Assembly: GCF_000526415.1 (NCBI RefSeq)
Contig: NZ_JAGA01000002.1
Location: 1,604,001 to 1,668,000 of the forward strand
Length of the DNA stretch: 64,000 nt
Direction: 5' to 3'
DNA from: Kallotenue papyrolyticum
Lineage (GTDB): Bacteria > Chloroflexota > Chloroflexia > Chloroflexales > Kallotenuaceae
This document shows positions 42,600 to 52,949 of the stretch, one piece after another (within the stretch, counting starts at the first letter, position 1; each line of letters opens with the position of its first letter). The translations under genes were made by a program, and so were the position numbers. The notes beneath the pieces are model-generated. The model had not been told where the DNA came from. It ran no database searches and saw nothing but the letters and a program-made list of their open reading frames with translations.

Positions 42600-43286
42600 T
42601 CAGCCCGCCGCGCGCGCTGCATCGGCATGCAGGTAGCGGCGGAACCAGTCCGCGGCCAGGCGCGCCACCGCTTCCAGCGCGCCGGGTTCCTCGAACAGGT
42701 GCGATGCGCCTGGAATGATGCGCAGTTCGTGCGGCGCACGCAGCCGGCGCATGGCCGCCTGGTTGAGGACGATCACCGGCGCGTCGTTGCCGCCGACGAT
42801 CAGCAGCGTGGGCGCGCGCACCTGTTCCAGCACTGAGCCCGCCAGATCGGGCCGTCCGCCACGGCTGACCACCGCGCGCACCAGATCGGGACGGGCGGCA
42901 GCGGTCACCAGCGCGGCGGCGGCACCGGTGCTGGCGCCAAACAGGCCCAACGCCAGGTGCTGTGTTTCCGGCTGATGCTGCAGCCAGTCGGCGGCGGTAG
43001 TGAGCCGCCGCGCCAGCAGACCGATGTCGAAGCGCAGTTGCGCCGTGCGCCGATCGATCAGCTCTTCCTCGGCGGTCAGCAGATCGATCAGCAGCGTGGC
43101 CAGGCCGGCCTCCTGCAACACGCGCGCGACGAAGCGGTTGCGCGGGCTGTGCCGGCTGCTGCCACTACCGTGGGCAAAGAGCACGATCCCCTGCGCGCCG
43201 GGCGGGATCGTCAGCGTGCCGCTCAGCGGCGTCGTTGCGTCCGGCAGGGGAATGCTGATCTCCCGCGTCTGTGCCGCCTGCTGCAT
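42600..43286 (-). CDS. Alpha/beta hydrolase, dienelactone hydrolase-like
   Basis: A 228-residue alpha/beta hydrolase. The nucleophile Ser is in GLFGASTGAAAAL, the acid is probably Asp in LLIVGGNDAPVI, and the His in PGASHLFEEPG. Near the N-terminus IVLFAHGSGSSRHSPRN gives the oxyanion-hole region. The size and loop resemble proteins annotated as dienelactone hydrolase or phosphoribosyltransferase-associated hydrolases. The natural ester or lactone substrate is unknown. AGGAGG precedes ATG 43286. It is divergent from the isochorismatase-like gene with a shared 96-base promoter region. Confidence 0.82.
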   Translation of the reverse strand: MQQAAQTREISIPLPDATTPLSGTLTIPPGAQGIVLFAHGSGSSRHSPRNRFVARVLQEAGLATLLIDLLTAEEELIDRRTAQLRFDIGLLARRLTTAADWLQHQPETQHLALGLFGASTGAAAALVTAAARPDLVRAVVSRGGRPDLAGSVLEQVRAPTLLIVGGNDAPVIVLNQAAMRRLRAPHELRIIPGASHLFEEPGALEAVARLAADWFRRYLHADAARAAG

Positions 43287-43319
43287 AGCTGCCTCCTGCG
43301 GTATACTCGCTCGTACCAC

Positions 43320-43328
43320 TGGTATAAG
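43320..43328 (+). promoter_or_regulatory. Extended -10 (TGGTATAAG) of the isochorismatase-like gene
   Basis: TGG-TATAAG lies 55 bases before ATG 43383 in the divergent gap with the hydrolase gene. No -35 was clear. Confidence 0.4.
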
Positions 43329-43382
43329 GCTTGCAGATCGCGTTCCACGAACACCGAAGCGAGCCAGCATAAGGACACACGC

Positions 43383-44003
43383 ATGCCGCCCAAAAACCAC
43401 GACCTGCACGGCAACGCGCCCGATATGGCGCCGGTCGCGCTGCTGATCATCGATATGATCAGCGATTTCGAGTTCGAGGATGGCGAGCGGCTCTTCGCAC
43501 AGGCGCTGCCGGTTGCTCAGCACCTCGCAGTGCTCAAGCGCCGCTGCAAGGCCGCAGCAATCCCGGTGATCTACGTCAACGACAACTGGGGACGCTGGCA
43601 ATCCAATTTGGAAAAGCTTGTACACTATGTCGTTGAGACGCCGACCCGCGGCGCGCCGATTGCGCGGCTGCTGGCGCCGGAAGCGGATGATTATTTCGTG
43701 CTCAAACCCAAACAGTCGGGCTTTTTTGCCACCACGCTGGAAACGCTGTTGCGCTACCTGGAGACGCGCCTGCTGATCCTCACCGGCGTGGCCGGCGATA
43801 TCTGTGTGCTATTCACGGCCAACGATGCCTATATGCGCGACTTCATGCTAGTTGTTCCGGAAGATTGCGTGGCGTCGGTGGATGCCGAGGCCAATCAGCG
43901 CGCGCTGCTCCACTGTCGGCGGGTGTTGCGTGCCGATCTGACGCCATCTCAGGCGCTGGACCTGGCGGCGCTGCGCCGGCAGGCGCAGGCCCCAGCCGAG
44001 TGA
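43383..44003 (+). CDS. Isochorismatase-family cysteine hydrolase
   Basis: A 206-residue protein with the family triad: Asp in [10 protein letters not shown], Lys in LKPKQSGFF and Cys in [10 protein letters not shown]. Members hydrolyse amides or N-carbamoyl groups, or isochorismate. The nicotinamidase metal site (Asp-x-His plus a second His) is not present in the stretch after strand 2 (VNDNWGRW), so PncA activity is unlikely even though nadE follows 20 bases later. The two genes probably form an operon, and the substrate remains unknown. The N-terminal [14 protein letters not shown] segment is a short extension. Confidence 0.88.
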   Translation: MPPKNHDLHGNAPDMAPVALLIIDMISDFEFEDGERLFAQALPVAQHLAVLKRRCKAAAIPVIYVNDNWGRWQSNLEKLVHYVVETPTRGAPIARLLAPEADDYFVLKPKQSGFFATTLETLLRYLETRLLILTGVAGDICVLFTANDAYMRDFMLVVPEDCVASVDAEANQRALLHCRRVLRADLTPSQALDLAALRRQAQAPAE

Positions 44004-44023
44004 GCGCGCGGAGGACGATCGTT

Positions 44024-46096
<2,073 letters not shown>

Positions 46097-46118
46097 CGCG
46101 GGCGTGGCTGTGGCGCGC

Positions 46119-47036
46119 TTATGGCTGACCGCGCTGCTGCAACTCGGCCAGCGCCATGCAGCAGGCCGCGGCGGGCTGCCAGTCCGCGTTGTCGGTGATG
46201 CTCCAGACGAGCGACAGCGCGGCCTGCACCAGGCCCCAGGCCAGGATGCGCTCGCGATCGAGCGGGAGCCCTTGCGCCAGGAGTTCGACGCGGCGGGCCA
46301 GGCAGCGCCGTACGGCGGTGGCGTCGCGCAGAGGCGGCAGCCGGTTGTACAGCAACGGCCCGACCTCGAAGGCGGGCTCGCCCGCCAGGCCCTTGGGATC
46401 GATCGCCAGCCAGGGCGCGCGTGTGGCGCGCAGGATATTGTGGTGGTGCAGATCGCCATGCAACAGCACCGGCGATGCCTGCATGCGCAACAGTTCGTCG
46501 CACAAACGTTGGGCGCGTTCGAGCAGCGATGGGGGGAGTTTGCCGGCCAGCATGTTTGGGGTCGCCCGCCGCAGGGCGCGCGTCCAATGCGCGAGCGTCG
46601 CAAAAGCATGCTCCGCCGGTAGCGGACGCCAAAGGCGGCGCATCACCACGATAGCATGCAGGGTCGCCTGCTCGTCGTCGTCCAGGTGGGCCAGCGGCGT
46701 GCCCGGCAGGAGCCGTTCCAGCAGCAGCGCGCCGCCATCGGGGTCGGCTGCCAGCAGCCGCGCCGCGCCATGGCCGGCGAAGCAGCGCAACGCAGCGATC
46801 TCGGCGATTAATTCGGCTGTCGGCACTCCCAGCTTGAGCACGGCCGGCGTGCCGTCCGCGCGAGTAGCGGCGACGACGTAGTTGTATGCGAGGGCAAAGG
46901 GCGCGCCAAGGCGCAGCGACCAGCGCTCGGCATAGTGGGGCAGCAGCACGGGCAGGCGCGTCAGCCAGGCGTGGCCCGCTGCTCCAAAGGCGCCGGTGAC
47001 GGCGCGCACAAACGTCGGCGGCAGATCGGGCAGCAT
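46119..47036 (-). CDS. Aminoglycoside/hydroxyurea phosphotransferase-like kinase (APH(6)/StrB type)
   Basis: A 305-residue kinase of the APH fold. The N-lobe Lys is in TPAVLKLGVPT, the catalytic loop reads VLLHGDLHHHNIL, and the metal Asp lies in LAIDPKGLAGEP. These features match the APH_6_hur family (streptomycin-6-kinase and hydroxyurea kinase). Chromosomal members in environmental bacteria often act on other substrates, so resistance is only a possibility. Its ATG directly follows the TAA of the upstream small gene, so the two are translationally coupled. Confidence 0.88.
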   Translation of the reverse strand: MLPDLPPTFVRAVTGAFGAAGHAWLTRLPVLLPHYAERWSLRLGAPFALAYNYVVAATRADGTPAVLKLGVPTAELIAEIAALRCFAGHGAARLLAADPDGGALLLERLLPGTPLAHLDDDEQATLHAIVVMRRLWRPLPAEHAFATLAHWTRALRRATPNMLAGKLPPSLLERAQRLCDELLRMQASPVLLHGDLHHHNILRATRAPWLAIDPKGLAGEPAFEVGPLLYNRLPPLRDATAVRRCLARRVELLAQGLPLDRERILAWGLVQAALSLVWSITDNADWQPAAACCMALAELQQRGQP

Positions 47037-47351
47037 TTATGCGCTGTCCGGCTCTGGCGCGGGGATCGTGCCCTCGCGCAGCTCGTAGCCGTGGCGCAGA
47101 CGTTCGGCGGCACGCGCGCGAAAGGCGGCCAGCGCCTCGGCCAGGGTGTCAAAGTCCCAGTTGGCCATGCCGTAGGGCTGCGTGTACCAATCGGTACCGG
47201 CGACCGGTGCGAGCGTACCGCTCTTGTCGTAGGTGGCGTGCAGGTGCCAGGCATGGCCGCGCTCGGTCTTGGGCGTGGCGTGGGTGATCCAGAGCCGGTA
47301 CCAGCTGCCATCCGGATGGCGAAACATGGCGTAGATCGGGCGATCGGGCAT
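47037..47351 (-). CDS. Hypothetical protein, 104 residues
   Basis: A small soluble protein with no signal peptide or membrane helix. It is rich in aromatic residues (MFRHPDGSWYRLWITH, GTDWYTQPYGMANWDF) and ends in an Arg-rich helix and an acidic tail. I do not recognise the family; the W-rich beta pattern could be a small binding domain. AGGAGGAG precedes ATG 47351, so it is well translated. It sits 11 bases after the membrane-protein gene, and its stop abuts the kinase start, so the three genes form one minus-strand unit. Confidence 0.72.
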   Translation of the reverse strand: MPDRPIYAMFRHPDGSWYRLWITHATPKTERGHAWHLHATYDKSGTLAPVAGTDWYTQPYGMANWDFDTLAEALAAFRARAAERLRHGYELREGTIPAPEPDSA

Positions 47352-47362
47352 GGTGCTCCTCC

Positions 47363-48064
47363 TCAGGTGGGGTGCGGCTGCGGTCGTCCGGCCAGGGCGC
47401 GGTGGCGCACCGCCAGCGCCAGCAGCAGACCGAGCAGGTTGGCGATCGCGTCGGTGAGTGCGTCCGGCAGGCTCCACTGCATATTGACCTCGCGCGGGTC
47501 GCGTCCGGTGGCCTGCACCTCGGCTTCATGCGCCAGATACTCGCCGAGCTCCCAGATCAACGTCACCAATACGACCGCCGCGGTGGCCAGCGCGTCCACA
47601 TGGCCGGCAGCCCAGCGCGCCGGCGGCTTCAACCGATGACCAGCGGGCAGCTCCTCGTCCAGCGTAACGAGTGTTTCGCTGACCAGCCGCGCCAGGGCAT
47701 AGGCTGCCGCGGCATGTGGTAGACTATCAGCGCCAAAGCCCATCAGCTTGCGCTCGGCCCAGCGGCCATGGTAGATCGAGAAGTCAGGGTACGACAGGAT
47801 GAAACCCAGCGCCAGCGGCGCAGCATACCCGGCATACCGCGGATCGTCGAGGCGGCGCTGCAGCGTGCGCAGCAATGGCTGGAGCGCGGGCGGCACGCGC
47901 TCTAGCGGCAGGCGGCGCACCACATCGGGCAGCAGCAGGGTGAGCGTGTTGCCGGCCAGATGCGTCAGCCAGGCCGTCGCAACGCCATACTCGCGGCGGT
48001 TGCGCCGCGCGGTGATGGCTACCGCAGCCCACAGGCCATAGCGAGCCAGATCGGATGGGCGCAC
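47363..48064 (-). CDS. Integral membrane protein of unknown function
   Basis: About 233 residues with four or more hydrophobic stretches (around ARYGLWAAVAI, AAPLALGFILSYP, ALATAAVVLVTLIWELGEY and LTDAIANLLGLLLALAV). IWELGEYLAHEAEV followed by SLPDALTDAIANLLG resembles the C-terminal part of VanZ/DUF2238-like proteins, where WE(L/I)xE and DxxxDxxxN patterns occur. I choose GTG 48064 because AAGGAG lies 6 bases upstream. An in-frame ATG at 48118 would share the palindrome CATG with the start of the divergent nuclease gene and has no ribosome-binding site. Confidence 0.7.
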   Translation of the reverse strand: MRPSDLARYGLWAAVAITARRNRREYGVATAWLTHLAGNTLTLLLPDVVRRLPLERVPPALQPLLRTLQRRLDDPRYAGYAAPLALGFILSYPDFSIYHGRWAERKLMGFGADSLPHAAAAYALARLVSETLVTLDEELPAGHRLKPPARWAAGHVDALATAAVVLVTLIWELGEYLAHEAEVQATGRDPREVNMQWSLPDALTDAIANLLGLLLALAVRHRALAGRPQPHPT

Positions 48065-48116
48065 AATCGTCTCCTTGAACGTCAGGTTGTTGGCGTGTTG
48101 TGCAAGAGCTGTTCCC

Positions 48117-48962
48117 ATGCTCGACGCGACTGAACCGGCCACGACGGCCGAACGCCGAACCCAGCGCCTCAGCGTGCTGACCTTTAATTGCTGGGGGCTG
48201 CCGGTGCCGGTGCCCGGCCTGCGCCGGCGGCTGGCAGCCATCGGGCGCTCGCTGGCAGCGCTCGATCTGGATGTGGTCTGCCTGCAGGAGGTGGGCCGTT
48301 GGCGCCACCTGACGCTGCTGCGCCAGGATGGCGTCTGGCCGCACAGCGTGGCGGCGACGTACCCCTACCATCCCAGAGGCGGGCTGGTGACGCTCGCCCG
48401 TCTGCCGGTGATTGAAACGACCTATCGTCCCTTTCGCGAACGTGGTCGTGTCGCCAGTCTGCACGCCACCGAATGGTACCAGAGCAAGGGCGTGCTGCGC
48501 GCAACGCTGCTGGTCGGCGAACAGCCGGTGGTGGTCTTCAACACGCATCTGGCGGCCAACTACAACGCGCGCTGGGGACATACCGATCCCTACGCCCGCG
48601 TCGAGCGCCTCCAGTTGCGCGAGCTGGCCGAGGAGATCAATGGTGTGCCGCAGGACACGCCGGTGATCGTCGCCGGCGACTTCAACGTGCCGCGCCGGAG
48701 TTGGTTGTATGACGAGTTCTGCGCCGCGACCGGCGTGATCGACCCCCTCGCCGATTCGCCTGAGCCAACCTACCGCCCCTTGCCCGGCATGCCGACGCGT
48801 GCCGCCGTGGCGCTCGATCATCTGCTGATCCGCGTGCCGCCGGGCTGCGCGCTCGATCTCCAGCCTGAGTTCTGTTTTCGCGAGCCGGTGCTGTTGGAGC
48901 ATGGCCGGTATGGTTTTCTGTCCGACCATATCGCCGTGCGCGTCGTGGTGGCGTGGCGCTAA
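48117..48962 (+). CDS. Endonuclease/exonuclease/phosphatase-family hydrolase
   Basis: A 281-residue EEP-fold metal-dependent phosphodiesterase. Conserved motifs are present in order: LTFNCWGLP (Asn), VCLQEVG (Glu), FNTHLAANYNARWG (His), VAGDFNVPR (Asp, Asn), ALDHLLIR (Asp) and FLSDHIAV (Asp-His). The family covers DNase I, sphingomyelinases and inositol phosphatases. The THLAANYN...DPYARVERLQLREL arrangement is close to neutral sphingomyelinase-type enzymes. No signal peptide is visible. The ribosome-binding site is weak, so the start could be a few codons off. Confidence 0.86.
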   Translation: MLDATEPATTAERRTQRLSVLTFNCWGLPVPVPGLRRRLAAIGRSLAALDLDVVCLQEVGRWRHLTLLRQDGVWPHSVAATYPYHPRGGLVTLARLPVIETTYRPFRERGRVASLHATEWYQSKGVLRATLLVGEQPVVVFNTHLAANYNARWGHTDPYARVERLQLRELAEEINGVPQDTPVIVAGDFNVPRRSWLYDEFCAATGVIDPLADSPEPTYRPLPGMPTRAAVALDHLLIRVPPGCALDLQPEFCFREPVLLEHGRYGFLSDHIAVRVVVAWR

Positions 48963-49001
48963 GGCGCAGCCGGCAGCGCCGGGGTTGGGAGGCGGGCACG
49001 C

Positions 49002-49501
49002 TCAGGCTTCGTCGGTCGGCGCGGCGGTCAGCGCGTGCATGGCCATGGCTGTGGCCGGTTCGGTGCGCCGCGCGCGGCGCAGTGGTTCGCGGCGTGGCCG
49101 GCTAACGCAGTGCAGGCCGACTTCGTGGATCACGCGCAGCAGCGTGGCCGTGACGCGTGGTTTGTTGATCGCCAGACGGCGAATCTGACGTTGGCTTCTT
49201 CGCTGCGCACCACGCGCGGCGAGAACTGACCGGCGGCTTGTTGCAGGGCGATGACCGTCAGCGAAAACGCGATCGCGATCACCATGATCAGCGAGCCGGC
49301 GATGGTCGCCAGCATGGTCTGCGCGGCGCTGGCGGTGCCGCCGAACCACAGGCGCGGCAGATCGCTGCCGACGGCGATCAGATGACGATCCACACTGATC
49401 AGCAGCGCCGACAGCAGAGCAGCCGCCAACACCAGCAGGCTGGGCACAAACCAGAGGCTGCTGCGCGTGTTCTCCCACAGGTTCAGCAACCGCACTCGCA
49501 T
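49002..49501 (-). pseudogene. DUF2254 membrane protein remnant (internal deletion and frameshift)
   Basis: The N-terminal 100 residues (from ATG 49501) match the start of DUF2254 proteins: LWENTRSSLWFVPSLLVLAA, two membrane helices, then ALQQAAGQFSPRVVR. The reading frame then runs into SEEANVRF and stops at 49130. A second frame over 49002-49190 encodes LAINKPRVTATLLRVIHEVG and an acidic tail, like a DUF2254 C-terminus. The usual protein is above 400 residues, so some 250 residues are missing between the fragments. It is best read as a decayed gene next to the metal cassette. Confidence 0.75.
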
Positions 49502-49630
49502 GGTGGTCTCCAGGCTGGGCTGCCGGCGCTTGTGCAGCTTGCGCGCCACGGCTAGGCGACATGGCGCATCCGGCATCGGCGATCTGGCGCTGGTGGCGAG
49601 CACCTTGCAGGCGTAGGCTGAAGGCACACG

Positions 49631-49644
49631 CTGCAGTACTGTGG
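49631..49644. promoter_or_regulatory. Candidate BlaI/CopY-type operator upstream of copB
   Basis: CTGCAGTACTGTGG matches the BlaI-type palindrome at 52884-52897 (CTACAGTATTGTAG) at 11 of 14 positions, with the same spacing and only transitions. It lies just before the copB ribosome-binding site. Confidence 0.5.
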
Positions 49645-49653
49645 AGGAGCGCT

Positions 49654-51978
49654 ATGCATCGACAAGGGGCCGAGACGCACGACCATAGCCGCGATCCAGA
49701 CCATATTCCGCACCACCATGAGGCCGGCCATGCGCCACACACGTCGGCCGGCGATCCGTCCGCTGCGGCGGCATCTCACGCCACACAGGCAGCCGAGGAG
49801 CTCGGCGCGGTAGCGCTGCATGGCCACCCGGTTGCCGATGCGCATGCTGAGCACGCCGCCCATGCCGGGCACATGGCGCACACCACCCATGCCGGGCATG
49901 CTGAGCACGCGGGCCACGCTGGGCATGCTGAGCACGCCGCCCATGCCGGGCATGCTGAGCACGCGGGCCACGCCGGGCACAGCGCCGACATGTTCAAGCG
50001 TCCATTTTGGATCAGCCTCATCCTGACGCTGCCGGTGCTCTATTTCGACCACATGGTGCAGAGCTTTTTCGGCTTTCGGGCCGTCGCCTTTCCCGGCGCG
50101 GCCTGGATCGCGCCGGTGCTGGCCAGCATCATCTACTGGTATGGCGGTTGGGTCTTTCTCAGCGGTGCCTGGGCTGAACTGCGTCGGCGGCAGCCCGGGA
50201 TGATGACGCTGGTGGCGCTGGCGATCACAACAGCATACTTCTATAGTCTGGCCGTGACCTTTGGCCTGGTCGCGGGGATGCCGTTCTACTGGGAGCTGGC
50301 CACACTGGTGACGATCATGTTGCTGGGCCATTGGCTGGAACTGCGTGCCGTGGGCAGCGCGCAGAATGCCCTGCGCGAACTGGCCCGGCTGCTGCCCGAC
50401 ACCGCCGAGCGCATTGTGGACGGGCGGAGCGAACAGGTGCCGGTGAGCGCGCTACGCGTCGGCGATCTGCTGCTGGTCCGTCCCGGTGGGCGCGTGCCGG
50501 CCGATGGCGTGGTCGAGAGCGGCGAGAGCGAGCTCAACGAGAGCATGGTCACCGGCGAGTCGCGTCCGGTGCGCAAGCAACCTGGCGCTGAAGTGATCGC
50601 CGGCACGGTCAACGGCAGCGGCGCGCTGCGCGTACGCGTGACGCGCATCGGCGAGGAGACGATGCTCTCGGGCATCATGCGGCTGGTGCAGGAAGCACAG
50701 ACCAGTCGTTCGCAGGCGCAGGCGCTCGCCGATCGTGCTGCCGCCTGGCTGACGTACATCGCGATCGCTGTGGCGCTGCTAGCGCTGATCGGCTGGGGCC
50801 TGGCACGCGGCCTGGACAACTATACGCTGGAGCGCGTGGTTTCGACGCTGGTGGTGGCCTGTCCGCACGCGTTGGGACTGGCGATCCCGTTGGTGATCGC
50901 CATCACCACCACCCTGTCAGCGCGCAACGGCATCCTGGTCCGTAACCGGCTGGCGTTGGAGCAGGCGCGCTTGGTGGATGTGGTGGTGTTCGACAAAACC
51001 GGCACGCTGACGCGCGGCGAGCATGGGCTGGTGGACCTGGCGACGCAGGAGGGCGTTGCCGCGGACGAGGCGCTCGCTCTGGCGGCAGCCGTCGAGCGCG
51101 ACGCCGAACATATGATTGCGCGGGCGTTGGTGCGGGCGGCGCAAGAGCGTAGCCTGCTCCTGCCTGAGGCGCAGGCCTTTCAGGCCCTGCCCGGTCGCGG
51201 CGTGCAGGCGCAGGTCGCAGGACGACGGCTGCGCGTGGGCGGGCCACGCCTGCTAGAACAAGAGCAGCTCCGTCTTTCTCCAGCGCTGGCGGAGCGGGCA
51301 CGCCTGTGGGGGCAGCGCGGCCAGACGGTGGTCTATCTGGTCGAAGACCAACGCGTGCTGGCGGCCTTTGCCCTGGCCGATGTGATCCGTCCCGAGTCGC
51401 GCGCGGCGGTGCGTATGCTGCGCGCCATGGGCAAGCGCGTGGCCATGCTCACCGGCGATTCGGAGGATGTGGCGCGCTGGGTTGCCGCCGAACTGGGTAT
51501 CGACGACTATTTCGCGCAGGTGCTGCCGGAGCATAAGCACGAGCGGATCAAAGCGCTGCAGCGCAATGGCGCGAAGGTGGCGATGGTCGGCGATGGTGTC
51601 AACGACGCGCCCGCGCTGGCGCAGGCCGATGTCGGGATCGCGATCGGCGCCGGAACCGATGTGGCGCGCGCGGCAGCCGATATTGTGCTAGTGCGCGACG
51701 ATCCGCGCGATGTTGCCCGTGTCATCCGCTTGAGTGCGGCCGCCTATCGTAAGATGGTCCAGAACCTGGCCTGGGCGGTGGGCTACAACGTGATCGCGCT
51801 GCCGCTGGCCGCCGGTGCGCTGGCCTGGGCCGGTGTGGTGCTGCCGCCCGCGATCGGCGCGTTGCTGATGTCGCTCAGCACCATCATCGTTGCGATCAAC
51901 GCCCAGACGCTGCGCCGCCTCGAGCTGCGCGTCGAGGATGAAGCGCCCGCACCACAGGCTCAGCCGCAGCCGGCCTGA
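49654..51978 (+). CDS. copB: CopB-type P1B ATPase (CPH) with His-rich N-terminus
   Basis: A 774-residue heavy-metal exporter. Residues 1-115 are extremely rich in His, Ala and Gly, with GHAEHAGHAGHAEHAAHA-type repeats that should bind metal. The membrane metal motif is VACPHALGL (CPH, near 402) instead of CPC, the mark of P1B-3 ATPases for Cu(I)/Cu(II) or Ag. DKTGTLTRG lies near 447, and [16 protein letters not shown] closes the ATPase core. Unlike copA it has no HMA domain. GGAGGAG precedes the ATG. Neighbouring DUF305, BlaI and M56 genes suggest one metal-response cassette. Confidence 0.94.
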   Translation: MHRQGAETHDHSRDPDHIPHHHEAGHAPHTSAGDPSAAAASHATQAAEELGAVALHGHPVADAHAEHAAHAGHMAHTTHAGHAEHAGHAGHAEHAAHAGHAEHAGHAGHSADMFKRPFWISLILTLPVLYFDHMVQSFFGFRAVAFPGAAWIAPVLASIIYWYGGWVFLSGAWAELRRRQPGMMTLVALAITTAYFYSLAVTFGLVAGMPFYWELATLVTIMLLGHWLELRAVGSAQNALRELARLLPDTAERIVDGRSEQVPVSALRVGDLLLVRPGGRVPADGVVESGESELNESMVTGESRPVRKQPGAEVIAGTVNGSGALRVRVTRIGEETMLSGIMRLVQEAQTSRSQAQALADRAAAWLTYIAIAVALLALIGWGLARGLDNYTLERVVSTLVVACPHALGLAIPLVIAITTTLSARNGILVRNRLALEQARLVDVVVFDKTGTLTRGEHGLVDLATQEGVAADEALALAAAVERDAEHMIARALVRAAQERSLLLPEAQAFQALPGRGVQAQVAGRRLRVGGPRLLEQEQLRLSPALAERARLWGQRGQTVVYLVEDQRVLAAFALADVIRPESRAAVRMLRAMGKRVAMLTGDSEDVARWVAAELGIDDYFAQVLPEHKHERIKALQRNGAKVAMVGDGVNDAPALAQADVGIAIGAGTDVARAAADIVLVRDDPRDVARVIRLSAAAYRKMVQNLAWAVGYNVIALPLAAGALAWAGVVLPPAIGALLMSLSTIIVAINAQTLRRLELRVEDEAPAPQAQPQPA
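49886..49985. repeat. 54-bp tandem repeat in the His-rich tract of copB
   Basis: The sequence beginning CCCATGCCGGGCATGCTGAG at 49886 recurs at 49940, a 54-bp (18-codon) period with nearly identical second copy. It encodes repeated HAGHAEHAGHAGHAEHA units. Confidence 0.85.
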
Positions 51979-51995
51979 GCCAGTCGTCCACCCGT

Positions 51996-52034
51996 GCGCC
52001 AGGCGAGGGAGCACCGCCATGCCTCGCCTGGCGC
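51996..52034 (+). terminator. Terminator hairpin after copB
   Basis: GCGCCAGGCGAGG (51996-52008) and CCTCGCCTGGCGC (52022-52034) pair perfectly over 13 bp with a 13-nt loop, followed by CGTTTG. It lies 18 bases past the copB stop. Confidence 0.8.
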
Positions 52035-52189
52035 CGTTTGCCTGATCTGGATTGGTGTTGAAAAGACGCGCAGCGGCCTGTGGTGCGCTCGAGCTGCGTA
52101 TTGCTGCCCATGCGCTTGCTGACGCTCTCACCCGTGCGAGCGTGTCGGCGGGTTCCAGGCCCGGTGGTCGAGGACGGAGGGCATGCTCA

Positions 52190-52211
52190 GAGCCCCCGCG
52201 CGCGGGGGCTC
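52190..52211. terminator. 22-bp perfect palindrome, likely terminator after the DUF305 gene
   Basis: GAGCCCCCGCG (52190-52200) is directly followed by its exact complement CGCGGGGGCTC (52201-52211). It lies 45 bases past the DUF305 stop; flanking T-runs are weak. Confidence 0.6.
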
Positions 52212-52255
52212 CTGGCCGTTGTCGGGTTGAGGAAGAGCATGCTTCTGCTGCGTGG

Positions 52256-52858
52256 CTACTGGCCGTACCACTGCTGGCGCCACTGCTGCATCTGTTCGAT
52301 CTCGGCCTGTTGCGCCGCGATGATCTGGTCAGCCAGGCGCTTGAGCTCCTGATGTTCGGCCTGCTGCTGCGCCTGGCGCGCCATCGCGATCGCCCCCTGG
52401 TGGTGCATGATCATGCTGTCGATGAAGCGCAGATCAAACGGTTGGCTGCTGTCGCCGCCAATGTGCATATCACCCATGGGCATGCCCATGCCCATCGTGG
52501 GCGCCAGATCGGGATACCACTGCCGGCGCCACTGCTGCATCTGCTCGATCTCGGCCTGCTGCGCGGCGATGATCTGGTCGGCCAGTTGCTTAAGCTCCGC
52601 ATGCTCGGCCTGCTGCTGCGCCTGGCGCGCCATCGCGATCGCCCCCTGGTGGTGCATGATCATGCTGTCGATGAAGCGCGCGTCGAAGGGTGCGTCCTCA
52701 GCCGCCATCATACGGTTGTGATCCATGCCGGGGCTCATCAGCGCCTGCGGGCTGGCGCTGGCCTGCGACGTGGTGGTGCGTGCCGCGCCGCAGGCGCTCA
52801 GGACGATCAGCAACAGCAGAGCGCTCAGCAGCGCACGCCAGACCTTGAAAGCATTCAT
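52256..52858 (-). CDS. Lipoprotein with two tandem DUF305 domains
   Basis: A 200-residue exported protein. The signal peptide ends in the lipobox VLSACG, so it is membrane-anchored outside the cytoplasm. Two DUF305 units (about 40-115 and 125-200) each carry RFIDSMIMHHQGAIAMARQA and a helix with AAQQAEIEQMQQW. The His-His and Met-rich segments (MGMGMPMGDMHIGG between the units) suit copper binding. DUF305 proteins often lie beside copper genes. The units are nearly identical at the DNA level, offset by 249 bp, which points to recent duplication. GGAGG precedes ATG 52858. The BlaI-type palindrome lies directly upstream. Confidence 0.9.
   Translation of the reverse strand: MNAFKVWRALLSALLLLIVLSACGAARTTTSQASASPQALMSPGMDHNRMMAAEDAPFDARFIDSMIMHHQGAIAMARQAQQQAEHAELKQLADQIIAAQQAEIEQMQQWRRQWYPDLAPTMGMGMPMGDMHIGGDSSQPFDLRFIDSMIMHHQGAIAMARQAQQQAEHQELKRLADQIIAAQQAEIEQMQQWRQQWYGQ
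52382..52680. repeat. Internal 249-bp-offset duplication in the DUF305 gene
   Basis: A 48-base run beginning CATCGCGATCGCCCCCTGGT at 52382 recurs identically at 52631. The flanking sequence is also closely similar, giving an 83-codon repeat unit. Confidence 0.85.
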
Positions 52859-52881
52859 AGGCTCGCCTCCAAACGCTAGGT

Positions 52882-52899
52882 TACTACAGTATTGTAGTA
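52882..52899. promoter_or_regulatory. BlaI/MecI-type operator palindrome
   Basis: TACTACA-GTAT-TGTAGTA is a perfect 7-bp inverted repeat between the divergent DUF305 and BlaI genes. Its arms equal those of mec/bla operators, though the spacer is 4 rather than 2 bases. A TACAAT (-10-like, minus strand 52896-52891) lies inside it, so binding would block the DUF305 promoter. Confidence 0.75.
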
Positions 52900-52949
52900 G
52901 AAACGTGGCGTGGGTGGCGATGATCTGGGCCATTTTGCCTATGGTCAGG

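Larger units (their letters stand above)
51979..52255. other. Convergent intergenic region with two terminator hairpins
   Basis: This 277-base gap between the convergent copB and DUF305 genes holds two strong palindromes (51996-52034, 52190-52211) and no supported gene. Confidence 0.7.

Noticed and set aside
43383-44003. Nicotinamidase (pncA)
   Set aside because: The isochorismatase-fold triad is present but the nicotinamidase metal-ligand His motif is not seen.
46119-47036. Acquired aminoglycoside-resistance gene
   Set aside because: Base composition and operon context match the neighbours and no mobile element is near, so a chromosomal kinase of unknown substrate is more likely.
49855-49985. 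CRISPR-like array in the copB region
   Set aside because: The repeats are contiguous, in frame and code for His-rich protein; there are no spacers.
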